Assembly: GCA_027625915.1 (NCBI GenBank)
Contig: JANTQA010000047.1
Coordinates: forward strand, 17,236,001-17,300,000
Source: Anaeramoeba flamelloides
Taxonomy: Eukaryota; Metamonada; Anaeramoebidae
DNA length: 64,000 nucleotides
Reading direction: 5' to 3'
Part shown: positions 12,474 through 23,815 of the stretch, in pieces
How the letters are laid out: each line of letters opens with the position of its first letter
Position numbering within the stretch: position 1 is the first letter of the stretch
Made by a program: the position numbers and the translations under genes
Notes under the pieces: model-generated
Database searches by the model: none
What the model was told of the DNA's origin: nothing
The model's input: only the letters and a program-made list of their open reading frames with translations

Positions 12474-13429
12474 TATATTGTATATATCGTCTAAAAAGTA
12501 ATAAAATACTAAGAGAGATCACATAATACTATATATGACCTTAAACGTAATATTCTTAAAAATAAATAAATGTATATATATATAAAGTTAGGGTAAACGA
12601 TTTTCCATATTTATAAATTTAATTTCAATAGAAAAAAAGAATTTTCGCAATTTTTATGTTTAACTAATACCAATAAATTAAGTTCAATAAGTGATGATAG
12701 ATTTCTAAAAAACAATAATGAAAATAAAATACATTGTGGAGAAAAAAAACAAATTATAATACCCAATTTACAATATAAATCACATTGAATAATTACTTTT
12801 AAAAAACACGGATATTAGTTTTAAAGTTCCACCCTTTGGAATTTTGAAATTTTTAAATTTTTTTTTTTTTTTTATTTTTTTGATTTTAAAAATATCAAAT
12901 TTTTATCAAATGAATATTACTAAAACCATATTTGTCATATATCGAGAGTTATCAAAAAAAAAACTATATTAAACTGAATTTAATATCTTTTATACTGAAA
13001 AAAAGTGATTTTTGCCAAACGGGACTTATAGAAATATATAATAACCTGTGTACGAAAATGTTTAATTTGATACTTTTCCAACCCTTGAATATGGGGTCTT
13101 AAAATAAAACCGATTCTGATTATTATTTCTTTTAATTGTTATTATTTTTTATGTTTAAAAGATGGGGTGGGGGGATAATACCCACATAATATCGGTTTAA
13201 ATCGGTAAAACACCACTTGGATACGAATATAATTAATTTTGTAATGAGAACATTTTCAAATTATCCTGTTACAAAATGTGTGCTTTTTCTCATTTAAAAT
13301 TAGAACTTTTGATGATAAAGTGTACCATCACAATATTAACAATAAATTCTGGATTATATTAAAGAACATTGCTATTTATCCAGCTTTTTTACACAAAGTT
13401 AAAAAATAGATCTAATTTTTTTTTTATTT

Positions 13430-13700
13430 TTGAAGAGAGGTGATTCAACAAAATTACTTCTGATTGCAGTTATTTTTTTTTGTTTAGTTTGAAAAATAAA
13501 CCAGAAATTCAATAAATTTTCGGTTTATTTCGCAAATTAAAAAGGAAATACCATTAAATTTTCCAGAATTTAAAAGAATTGAGGAAAATCAAAAAATTTT
13601 ATCTATTCTTTTGAATTTTGGAAAAGATAGGCACTTGAAAAGACGTTCTGAAATTCTAAAATTGTATTTAGAGGTTTTTATCCTAACTGTAATGCAGACA
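13430..13700. mobile_element. TIR-F foldback element, partial copy
   Basis: Contains the family's central palindrome (GAAAAATAAACC... and ...GGTTTATTTCGC, 13489-13533) next to both outer-arm motifs, TTTTCCAGAATTTAAAAGAA and TCTTTTGAATTTTGGAAAAG. Shares these blocks with 47850-48270 and 62343-62871. Confidence 0.45.
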
Positions 13701-13808
13701 GGATTACAGCTCAAAAAAAATAGAGATAATAAATAAAATTTTGAAAAAAAATATATTTATTAAACACCATTTCAAAATAATATCTTAAAGTTTATATAAC
13801 CTCGAGAC

Positions 13809-13812
<4 letters not shown>

Positions 13813-13875
<63 letters not shown>
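13813..13875. repeat. (AC)n microsatellite, about 31 units
   Basis: Uninterrupted AC dinucleotides in otherwise AT-rich DNA. Confidence 0.97.
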
Positions 13876-13876
<1 letters not shown>

Positions 13877-15077
13877 CAATAAAACGTAAAACGTTTGCTG
13901 AATTAATGTATTGATTTGTCAGCATTCTAATATGATTTAATAGCCTTTGACAAATTACAAAAAAATTATTTCCTTCATCTTCAATAATGCCAAATAATTT
14001 TATCAGAAAAATTCATTTTCAACAAAAAATAATTATTTTTTATGAGATAAAAATTTTGTGATAAATGTAAAGTCAATATTTTTTGATCAATTTTCCATAC
14101 CAGAAATTTCATAATTTATTTTTTGTTGATTACTTTTTGTAAAATAATATTTCAAAAATAATTACTAAATTTTTTTATACAATTAGAATTCCTGAATCCA
14201 AGTGATGAAGTATCGCTTATTTAATAAAAAAGGAATATAAAACAACTTGAGAATATCTTAACAAGATTATTCAACTAGAGAACAAATAATTAGAATCCAA
14301 CCAAGAAAAAACATTCACAAAAATTGAATTCCGAACATCAACTTTTGTATAAACTTTAACATTTGACAATTGCTTAAATTGCTTATTGTTATTGATTGAA
14401 GCGAAAATAGTTACAAACAAAAGATAACCAATGTAATTGTTAATGAAAAATACTGTCTATATGCAAAAATTTGTTCTTTGGATACCATTTCAAAAATTCG
14501 GAAAATATATTATTGTAATGGAATCTTCCTATATGCTATTTTTGAAAATAAATAATAAAAAAACAAGTAAATAATTATATATTAAATTGTGGATTAATAA
14601 AAAAAAAAATCAATTTCAAGACAATAAGTAAAAATAAGTTTTGAAAAATTTTTGTATCTATAACAAATCTTTTAAATTTAATAAAGTGTAAAAACGCTGA
14701 ATATAAAAATAGTTTATTCAGTGTGTATTCTATTGTTACAAGAATCAAATCTTTTAGAAATTATTGACAAATTAAATTAAGTGTGATATTTTATTTTGTA
14801 TATACAAATAATTAATTTTAATTTTGTAATATTTCTAATTAAATTATTGAAACTAAACTTTTTAAAAAAAATCTAATTTTTTTTCAAAAAGGATTGACTT
14901 TAAAAATAATTATTCTTCAAAGAAAATAATAAATTTTTAGTATCAAAAATATATCTTTCAAAGGATGTGAGGAATTAATGCTTATAATAAATTTTCTCTT
15001 CTACTTGTTATTCTACTTCTTTTCTACTTCTAATTCTACTACTTGTTCTTTTCTACTTTTTTTTCTTCTTCTTCTTC

Positions 15078-17255
15078 TTAATGTTTGTCTTCGTCATCGT
15101 CATCTTCTTCAGACTCATCTTCTTCTTCATATTCTCCTTCATCGATTGTAAATCTCTCCATAAAAAATGAATTGGTATTTTGTTTCAATTGCTGTTTTTT
15201 TTCATTATTAATCAAACAATCATTAGCCTTTCCATCAACGGAATTATTATTATCATTTTCAATTAAATTAGTTGTCAAGGAAATGTTAAAAGATTTTCCA
15301 ATTAATTCTTTCCATTGCTTTATATTATTAAATGGCAAATTAAATAATTCTTTTGCACGATTTGTTTTATCAAGATTTTTGGTTAACTGATAAAAATTAT
15401 TCCAAAAATTTAAAAATCCTTGATCAATCGATTTTGATGAATTACTTTCTCTTCTGTATAAAAGTTTGTCACTATTAGTTTGGGTTTCATAATTAATTAC
15501 AGCATGGTTTTGAATTTTAAGAAAATTTTCTAATTCTATCTGTTCCTTTTCTTTATAATTATGCAAATCTTTTCTTTTTCTTTTTCTTTTGGAAATTTGG
15601 TTTGCATCAGATCGGAAAATTTCGCTTTTAATTGATTTTTTTTTAACATCCAATAATTTTTCTAATACTTTTGGTGCCCTTTCTTTAACTAGATTTAGTT
15701 CGTATAATCGATCAATTTCATTATTTTTTCCATTATTATTCCTGCGGTTAGGATTGTATCCGTTATCTTTCTCACTGTTCACCCCCTCTTCCTTTTCTTT
15801 TTGTTTTATTTTTGTTTTCTGTTTTTCCTTTGAAAGCCCAACGGCTTCCAATTCCAAATCTTGAATATCTTGTTCCCATAAATCATTCCACCGATAACAT
15901 TTTTTTTCTTTTTCCACTAAGGAAATTCCTTCTAATATTCCTACAATGTCATAAAATCTCCGAATTAAGGTTTTTGTTTCGGATGCACGCTTTGGATCTG
16001 GTAGATCTTCCTTTTTTTTTAATTCTCCACCAGTTGGCTCTTTTTCTTTTTCTTTTTCTTTTTCTCCCAGATGTATTTCAGCTATTTCACGTATTGTTAA
16101 TAATTCCCCTAGCCTTTCTAAAAATATAATTAATAAGATCTCACTTAAAGACTCCATTTTATTTTTTTTTTTTGTAATTGTAGGCTGTGATGACGAGAAC
16201 ATTTTAGGTTTGCTTCTGAGCATTCCTCTTGTTCTATCATAAAAGTTTTTTTTTTTTTTATTTTTCTTTTTCTTTTGTATTTTATTATTATTTTTATTTT
16301 TATTTTCTAGTTGCTTGGTTGTGGTTGTGATTGTTTTGTTTGGTTTCAAATTATTCTGAAGAGTTGGGTTGATTGGAATACCTTCTTCATAGTCAAATTC
16401 TTCTTGCTCTTCCCTAATTTTATTAGATACTATATTTGTTTTATGGTTTGGTTGTCTTGTTTGTTTAATCAAGTTCTGAGGAGATTTCACAAAGAAGGTT
16501 TGATGTTCCTTTTCTTTTTCTAGATTACTTTGGGTTTTTTCAGATTTCAACTGTTGTGGCTCTGAAACTTTTCCCTTAGGATATGGTTGTAAATATTGTC
16601 TAATATCAGTTTGTTTTTGTTTTTTCTGTTTTTGTTCCAACCTCTTTTGACTTAATGACTGAGAATCTTGCATTTTGGAATTCTTCACTTTTCTTTGTAA
16701 GAGGTGAATTCGTTGTATTAAAGATTCAACACCATTCATTTTGAAAGCCTGTTTCCTTATTTTGGTAACAAGACCGATAGCGTCAAAAACGTAGATCATG
16801 TTATGAACGTTACGTATGTTTCTTCGGTTAATCTCTAATTCTTTTGCTACATCGAGTACTAAAATTTCGTTTTTTACTAAATCTTTTTTCATTTTCTTTT
16901 CATTTTCATTTTCTTTTTCTTTTTCTTTTTTTTTTTCTTTTTCTTTTTTTTTTTCTTTGTATTCAAGGTTTTTTCTTTTCATTTGATTTTTTTCATTTTT
17001 AAATAAAAAATTGTGCCTTGGGACATACATAAAAAAAAATTTATTAGACAAATCCTTGATTGAATTCTTTAATCTTGGTTGACGTGGTTTTTTCTTGTTG
17101 TGAAGTGGTTCGGTTCGTGATGAATTTTGTGCTATTTTGGAGATCTTTTTATTGATCTGATTTCCAGAATTTGTTAGACAAGATCTTTGCGATCTTCTTG
17201 TGTTTGGAGTTCTTGGTAATGGTTGAGAGAGTGGTGGAAAATTCCTGTATTCCAT
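15078..17255 (-). CDS. E2F-like transcription factor with two winged-helix domains (atypical E2F7/8/DEL type)
   Basis: Single exon, 725 aa, ATG at 17253-17255, TAA stop. Domain 1, residues 63-175, has an E2F-like helix NSIKDLSNKFFFMYV, then a KEKE insertion (about 90-124), then LDVAKELEINRRNIRNVHNM and GLVTKIRKQAFKMNG. Domain 2, residues 368-457, has ESLSEILLIIFLERL, a KEKE/Pro insert (398-426), then IRRFYDIVGILEGISLVEKE and CYRWND. RRFYDI is the E2F/DP DNA-contact motif. Domain 1 has RRNIRN there instead. No leucine zipper or marked box is visible, which fits the atypical E2Fs that bind DNA without DP and repress cell-cycle genes. The region between the domains and the C-terminus is low-complexity, ending in an acidic Glu/Asp tail (from about 704). 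A DP-like or canonical E2F is less likely given two domains. The role is inferred from the family. Confidence 0.75.
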   Translation of the reverse strand: MEYRNFPPLSQPLPRTPNTRRSQRSCLTNSGNQINKKISKIAQNSSRTEPLHNKKKPRQPRLKNSIKDLSNKFFFMYVPRHNFLFKNEKNQMKRKNLEYKEKKKEKEKKKEKEKENENEKKMKKDLVKNEILVLDVAKELEINRRNIRNVHNMIYVFDAIGLVTKIRKQAFKMNGVESLIQRIHLLQRKVKNSKMQDSQSLSQKRLEQKQKKQKQTDIRQYLQPYPKGKVSEPQQLKSEKTQSNLEKEKEHQTFFVKSPQNLIKQTRQPNHKTNIVSNKIREEQEEFDYEEGIPINPTLQNNLKPNKTITTTTKQLENKNKNNNKIQKKKKNKKKKNFYDRTRGMLRSKPKMFSSSQPTITKKKNKMESLSEILLIIFLERLGELLTIREIAEIHLGEKEKEKEKEPTGGELKKKEDLPDPKRASETKTLIRRFYDIVGILEGISLVEKEKKCYRWNDLWEQDIQDLELEAVGLSKEKQKTKIKQKEKEEGVNSEKDNGYNPNRRNNNGKNNEIDRLYELNLVKERAPKVLEKLLDVKKKSIKSEIFRSDANQISKRKRKRKDLHNYKEKEQIELENFLKIQNHAVINYETQTNSDKLLYRRESNSSKSIDQGFLNFWNNFYQLTKNLDKTNRAKELFNLPFNNIKQWKELIGKSFNISLTTNLIENDNNNSVDGKANDCLINNEKKQQLKQNTNSFFMERFTIDEGEYEEEDESEEDDDDEDKH

Positions 17256-20200
17256 TCAAGAAATTGAAAATTCTTTTTATTTCCTTTCAAGAAATTTAAA
17301 TGAAAAAAAAAAAAATTTGCTTTTTTGGAACGAAGGAAAAAATGATAATTTTTCATTTTTTCCACGACAAGAATAGCACAAAAATTGTAGTCACTTTTTT
17401 TCCTTAGCAACACTTTGTTTTTTTGAAATTGTTCCAAATTTTGAAGGTAATCACAAGATCACAATGCAACAACTTTCAATTTAAAAGTTTTTACAAGTCA
17501 AACTTTTAAAAACATGTAATTTAAACAACTTTCCAATTTTTGGTTTTATTAAAAAGAGTTTCAGGTTATTGAAAGTTTCCAAATATTTTTTTTTTAGATA
17601 ACTTTCAAAAATTTCAATTAAATTCAAAATGTTATCTTTTGTTAATTATTATTTCTAACCCTTTTTTCGGCTTACAAAAGTTTGTATCAAGTATTGGAAA
17701 ATTGAAACAATATGAAAGAATATCAGAGACTGAAATCTTGCCGACTGTCAGTCTGAAAGTTCGAAAAAGTCTTGAAAGTATTTGTATGGATTGTGCTATT
17801 CTTGTCGTGTTATACTTAAAAAAATCTCTAGTCTTGTTGAAATATTTGAGTTTTTCAAACACTAAAAACATTTTTTACAGTAAAAACTATGTTCAAAATT
17901 AGATTTTTTTAAGGTTGAATCAAAAATTGTAAATTGGGTTTTGGGTAAATCACTAAAAAAACTCGAATTTTGATCTTTAAGAAGATAGTTGTCCTTTTTT
18001 GGTGAAGTTTGAACTTTGGGGATCAAAACTGAAACAGGAAAAAAAGTTACCGGTCTTTAATTTAAATATGCGAAAATATTCTATCTGATTTTGTTTTTTC
18101 ATTTCATCAAAAAATTACAATTAGGTTTTATTCTTAGTTTGCCAATATTCACCAAAAAGTATAATAAAAAAGGGACTTTAGGAATAAATAGAGTCCAAAA
18201 ATAATAAAATCCTTCTCAAAGAGTTTGATATACAGAAGAAAAATATGAGTAATGAAATAAAATTCTTTTTTCATTAATTATTGTAATACAAGTAAGGTTA
18301 TTTGTTGAAATACAAAGGCTTACTCAAAACGAAAAGTATACTCAATAAAAAGAAGAAATAAAAGAACTTGTTATTAACATTTGCACTTTTAATTTCCAAA
18401 CATTAGTATTATTATGGTATTAATTTGTAATTCAAATCCAAAATAGAAAAATAGATTCTGATAAATTCTTGAAAACTAAATTACATTTTTCAGATTTTTA
18501 CTACCAATAAACAAACACCATTCTAAGGATATTTAGACACTTTGAAATAATTAAAAATAACTTAATTTGGGATATTTGGCAAAACTTGGGATTACAGTTA
18601 CATATGATTAATATTTATTTACACTCTGCTATATAACATATTTATCCAAATCAACAAAAAAAAAAGGAAAAAAAAAAAGGGAAACAGAAAAATTTATAGA
18701 TTTAAAATGATTAAATTGGTGAAAAAAAAATTATTTTTATGGATTTTTGTACAATTCAGATTAACAATAATTGAACCACCAATGGTTAAATATAATTGAA
18801 TAACTGGTGTTATATATAAGCTATTTCCGAAAAAATTGCACAAATATATTTTAAAATATATTTATTAAAATCAATCTTCAAAAAAGTAGTTAAATATAAA
18901 AAATAATTAACTACCATTCATAGATTCTTAATAATAATTAAATTTTTTTCAGTATTGTTTTAGATAAATTAGAGATATTAAAATTTATGATCTTGATTTT
19001 ATCTGATATTTTTTCGGTATGAATTCCAGTGTTTAATCTTTTCTTGTTGATCAAAAAAAGCGTTTTAATAATTTTTTTAATCTCAAAAAAGTACCAATTA
19101 GAATCGAAAACACATAACTGTATTTTATTGTTTAAAAAAACATTGGACGCTTTCCCTATTTCCGGGTTTTTCAAGAAACCCGTTGTACATTTCTTTCATC
19201 AAAAAAGTTGCAATTTTTTTTTTCATTTTTTGGAAATATTTCAATGAAAATATTTGTAAACAAATACCTTAGTCATTGATTCAATCAGTATGTATATTCA
19301 AATTAGTTTGGTATTACCAATTAATGAATAACTCCACTAAAAATAGATGATATTTTATGATTTGTAAAAAAAAATGTACTATTTTATTGGAAATATCTTA
19401 TATTTATCTATCTATCACAGGTCATACGTGTTTTCGTTTGAAAACAGCGAAAGATTTAAAAAATCGCGTTTTTTCGATTTTTTTGCCGGTTTTTTCATTT
19501 CATTCGTTGTTTTCGTTTTTTGTTTTTTGAAAAAGTCCTCAAATTCTTTTGAAATTATACTTTTTGTTTCTGGGATATGAAAAAACGCAAACGAAAAAAC
19601 TTAAAAAGCGAAGGAAAAAAAAACAATAAAAAACGGTTAGGGGGTAATTGCCTTAAAAGTATTTTTAAACAATGTGAAATTTGTGATTGAACATTTAGGT
19701 TGTGGTGGGAGGGGGGGATTTAAAACCCTGTAAATAGTTTGATTTTCTATTTTATAAATGCTAAAACATCACTCATAGGTTTTCTGTTTAAAATTCTTGA
19801 AAATTCTAAACACTCTAAACACTAAGTAAAAGGTTTATTTTTATTTTAAATTTAGTATTTGTGGTAGAAAAGTTGGCTAAAATTTCACTTTTACACTCAT
19901 TCCAAATTAGATCAGCTCACCAAATTTTTTTATAGTGTTATTACATCTCCCAATATAATTTTTTATCGATCACAATAAAATTGTTAAAAATTATTAACAT
20001 AAAAAAAATTTTTTTTTCAAAATTACTAAATTTGTAAAATGTGATCAGTAATTTTTCAATTTTTATCAACTCCGCTTCAACTTATGTACAAGAAAATTCA
20101 TTTACTTAATTTTTTTTTGATAATTTAAAACCATTTTTACACCTATTTTTCTTTTTAATTAATCCATTCTCACGTGTCTTGTTTCTTAACTTTTATCTAT

Positions 20201-20968
20201 TTTTTGAGTCCCTTATTAAGTTATTTTAAATAATAATTTCATTTTTTTTATTATTAATGTTTTAACAATTTTGTTTTTAAATAATTCTTTTGTTGGTTTT
20301 TTATCCAAAATTTTTACTTTCAACATTTTACAAAATATTTCTTTGCTTAACGGTGTGAACAAATTCTTAATTTATGTCAAACTAAGTAATACGCCCTTTC
20401 ACTTATTTATTTAATTTTAAGAATTATAATATTATTACTTGATTAAATATACCTATTCTATTCTAATGTGTATTTACTTAAAAATAACAAGTAGAAATTG
20501 ATTAACCAAAAAATATTAATTAGAATATACCTTTCACAAGTGTAGAATGTTTAAATTATATTATCTGGTAAATTTGATTTACAATTATTAGTATTTAATG
20601 GATTATTTTTTTTTTTATAAACTTTTTTTTTTTTTTTTTTGTGATCGATCATAAAATTTTATTTTTAACACGTCTTTTTATTACATCAAAATAAATTTTG
20701 ATTCAAAATTTTTTGATAATTACTTTTTTGATAACAACCTTAATTATTATATACAATAAAACATTATATCGATTATTTTGTTTATTTTTATCTTTTATTT
20801 ATTGATTTTTTATGGTTTCAATAATTAAAGATTTTCAAGATGTGTAAGATAAATAAAGATGCAAATTTAAATTGTTTTTTTTGAAAAATACTCTTATGTA
20901 AATGTATTTGTAACCACCTGAATTCATGGTTTTTTTCGTTCTGCCCTTTACAAAAATATATCATGTGG

Positions 20969-21064
20969 ATATATATATATATATATATATCAGAGAAACG
21001 ATTTTTACTGGTCGCTCACGCGTGCACAAACGCGTTTCATTACATCAAAAAAATCTTCATACCT

Positions 21065-21103
<39 letters not shown>
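20969..21103. repeat. Two (AT)n tracts flanking a 76-bp spacer
   Basis: (AT)n occupies 20969-20990 and 21067-21103. The spacer between them includes the CG-rich patch CTCACGCGTGCACAAACGCG, unusual here. The two self-complementary tracts could pair into a cruciform. Confidence 0.85.
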
Positions 21104-21107
<4 letters not shown>

Positions 21108-21484
21108 TTACTTTTGAATTAAAACCAATGATAAACTTTTCTCAATTACTGGAAAAAAAATATTATGATCAAAATAAATATATTACAGAAAATACAAAAA
21201 ATGAAAATAAAAGACAAATCGACCAAAAAAGGAGAAAAAAGTTTTAATTGGTATAATTAATTTTAAATAAACTGAAAATGTTTTATGATATTATTCTTTA
21301 AATTATTAAAATTATTATCAAAAATACTGCAACCAGAGGGTTAGTAAACTTTATTTCAATCAAAGTATCCAACATTATTTTCAAACATCAATTATTTTTT
21401 ATAAATTTCTTTTTAAGAACAAATAAGAAATATTAGTATTATAAATATCAAAGAATATTTGATATCTATATTGAATAAAACTAT

Positions 21485-21676
21485 AGTTAGTGTCAAATTT
21501 ATTGCACAAACTTCAACGAAAATTAAGACAAAAAAATCCCAAATCAAGGCAAAGAATTTGGAATTTTTTTCTGCAAAATTTTTTTTCCTAGAATATGAAT
21601 TTTGTGCCTAAATTTGAATTTTTTTTTTTACCTAAAATTTAGGAGTAAGTTTGTATCATAAAAGTGGGACTGACAG
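21485..21676. mobile_element. TIR-A element, diverged copy
   Basis: The right end AAAAGTGGGACTGACAG followed by TA matches the family. The left arm is degraded (GTGTCAAATTTATTGCAC) but continues into ACAAACTTCAACGAAAATTA. Length is as in intact copies. Confidence 0.55.
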
Positions 21677-22599
21677 TATCAGATATACTTTAATACTTTT
21701 TAAATTTTTAACAAACAAAATAGAAGTTTTCAAACAGGTTTTGGGGAAAAGTAAAGAAGTTTAAACGAAGTTAAACTGTTTTAAAACTTTTCGAAGTTTG
21801 TCTTAAGGAAAGTGAAAAGTTTCACAGCCCAAATAAAACAGCTATTCGTAGAATTTTTATGTGAATATTCGATTAAGGGTCTAGTCATTTGCAATAGATT
21901 CACTCTATACTTGAGGGTTAGCTTTATACCAAAATAGGTATTATGAAATTGTCCTTCTTTTGATTAACAAAATTAAAATAATTTGAAAAATATTTTGATA
22001 AGATCTCTCATTTGCAAAAAATTCGATAAACAAAAAAAAAACTTTCATAAGTATTCTGAATTTTATAAAAAATAGAATTTTAATAAAAAATTTCTTGTTT
22101 CTTTTTTTAAATTTCGAAAGGATTTTATTTCTTCAATTTAAAACTAATTGTTTTCTTTAAGTTTAAAATCAACATAATTCAATTTAATCAAATTTGTGGT
22201 TAAATTGTAAACCCTCTATATTTGACAGACTAAGGATTTTGTTATATTCTGTAGATTAAAATATCTCATCTGTGAATAGTAAAAAATGAAAAAAAAAAAA
22301 AAATATCAGGGAGCTCTAATTGGCCAAATAGAGACACTTCAAAATTAAATCAGTTGTTTTCAAAATTTGATAATTGATAGCCTCTCTATTTGGAAATTGA
22401 GTGTTGTAATTTAGCACTTTTTTCTAAAAATGTCTTCTTATTTCATTGTTGATTTTTGCAGATCGATAGTACTTCACTGGTTAGGTTACTTTTTGATTGA
22501 TATTCTACACTCATTAAAATTACATTTTTTTAATTTTTTCATTTCATAAAAGTATTTTTAACTGTTATAACTCGACCTTAAAGAAAATAAAATTCAATA

Positions 22600-23080
22600 T
22601 TATTGTCAAAAAAATGACTGTGAAAAAGTTTAATCATGTGCTTTAAAATAAAAAGTGTGTTTAGTTTTTCATAAATACCTAAATATTAACCGATTAAAGA
22701 AAATAACCATAAACCCTAAGTAAATCCGGTATAGATTCCCTATTTTTCTATTATTAAAATAAAAATTTGAAAATAAAGGATCCAAATTTTTGAAATTTTT
22801 ACCTCAAAAAATAGAGTTAAGTTTTAAAAAAATTTTAATCATAAAAATATATCAAAAATTAAAAAATAATTAAAAAAAAATCAAAAAAAAAAGAGAAAAT
22901 CATTCTTAATTTAAAATTTTACTGAAAAAATCAAGGATTTTACCCTTCAAAATTGATTTGAACTTATATATACTACGGGGTAGTAAATAGGATGTTTTAT
23001 TAGAACAAGAAAAAAAAAAACACGGATTATATTTTGAAACATTGATTATAGTTGTTGGGAACACCTTATTTTGATCACTG
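22600..23080 (+). mobile_element. TIR-B MITE-like element, about 480 bp
   Basis: The right end TTATTTTGATCACTG is followed by TA. The left end is worn (about 22600, TGTCAAAAAAATGACTG). The interior aligns block by block with 8437-8904: AGTTTAATCA, AAATAAAAAGTGTGTTT, CATAAACCCTAA, TCAAAATTGATTTGAACTTA and ACACGGATTATATT. It ends about 735 bp upstream of the kinase start. Confidence 0.65.
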
Positions 23081-23815
23081 TAGTATCAGAGATCAAATTA
23101 TGTAGATTTTTATTTTTAGATACTAGAAAGGTGATAATAAAAAGTGAGATAAATTGTATAAAAGATTTTTAAAAAAGATAATCCTTTTTGATCTTGTTGT
23201 TCATAAGTTTAATAATAAATAGTTGATCTTTTTTATTTGGTTTTAAATAAAGAAAAGTATTTTTGTAAAAATAAACAGACTTTATGGTCTTGATTTCACT
23301 GGGTCTATTTTTTCGTTTACTCTTTGAATAATTTCATTGATCTTTTCTGAACTCTATCGAGATTTAAAAAACTTTTTTATCAAACCAAAAATTTAATCAA
23401 AACAAAAATGTACAAAAAAAAGGAATCTTCGACAGATTTCAACTGATTCAATTTCTTTCTTTTCACAAATAGAACCATTGACATTTATTTCAAATAACAG
23501 TTTTGATTCAATATCTACCTTAAAAAAAAATCTTTTTTGATCCATCAACAACACTCAATTACAATTTTAAAAAAAAGTCAAAATTCCGAATGAGTGATTT
23601 TTCTAAATCAAATTACATAACCAATCTTCAATTTCCAGTAAACAATACAAAGCGAAAGTTAGTCTCTTTTTAAACATAACACATGAATATTTTGGTGAAA
23701 AAAATGAAAAAACGTTAACAATTAATCAAAAAAAAAAAAAAAAAATTCATCTCATTTTTTTTAAAAAGTGTTTATTGGGCTATTTTCTTGATCATTCTCA
23801 AAAATCAACAAATTT

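Larger units (their letters stand above)
7702..15077. other. Intergenic region of 7.4 kb, mostly TIR elements
   Basis: Contains the TIR-A, TIR-B and TIR-F copies and the (AC)n tract listed separately. A 61-codon minus-strand frame at 9504-9689 (containing SSVSLEKLVDDIFSKEKQMF) looks somewhat protein-like and follows a possible TTTTTTTAG acceptor, but I found no partner exon. The remainder shows no supported gene. Confidence 0.5.
17256..23815. other. Intergenic region of 6.6 kb
   Basis: Holds one TIR-A copy, one TIR-B copy, an AT-repeat pair and a CpG-containing inverted-repeat patch at about 19420-19640. A perfect 7-bp hairpin lies at 19163-19182 (CGGGTTT and AAACCCG). Several frames of 70-90 codons occur on both strands, but none shows homology or splicing. 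Confidence 0.5.

Noticed and set aside
13813-13875. Telomere-like or CRISPR-like repeat
   Set aside because: It is a plain dinucleotide microsatellite without spacers or telomeric units.
15085-15390. Ser-rich and Phe-rich frames opposite the E2F-like gene
   Set aside because: They are the complement of its acidic and Lys/Glu tracts (Ser and Phe/Leu runs) and have no independent support.
18938-19174. 78-codon minus-strand frame with ATG
   Set aside because: Lys/Ile/Asn-rich as expected by chance, with no recognisable domain.
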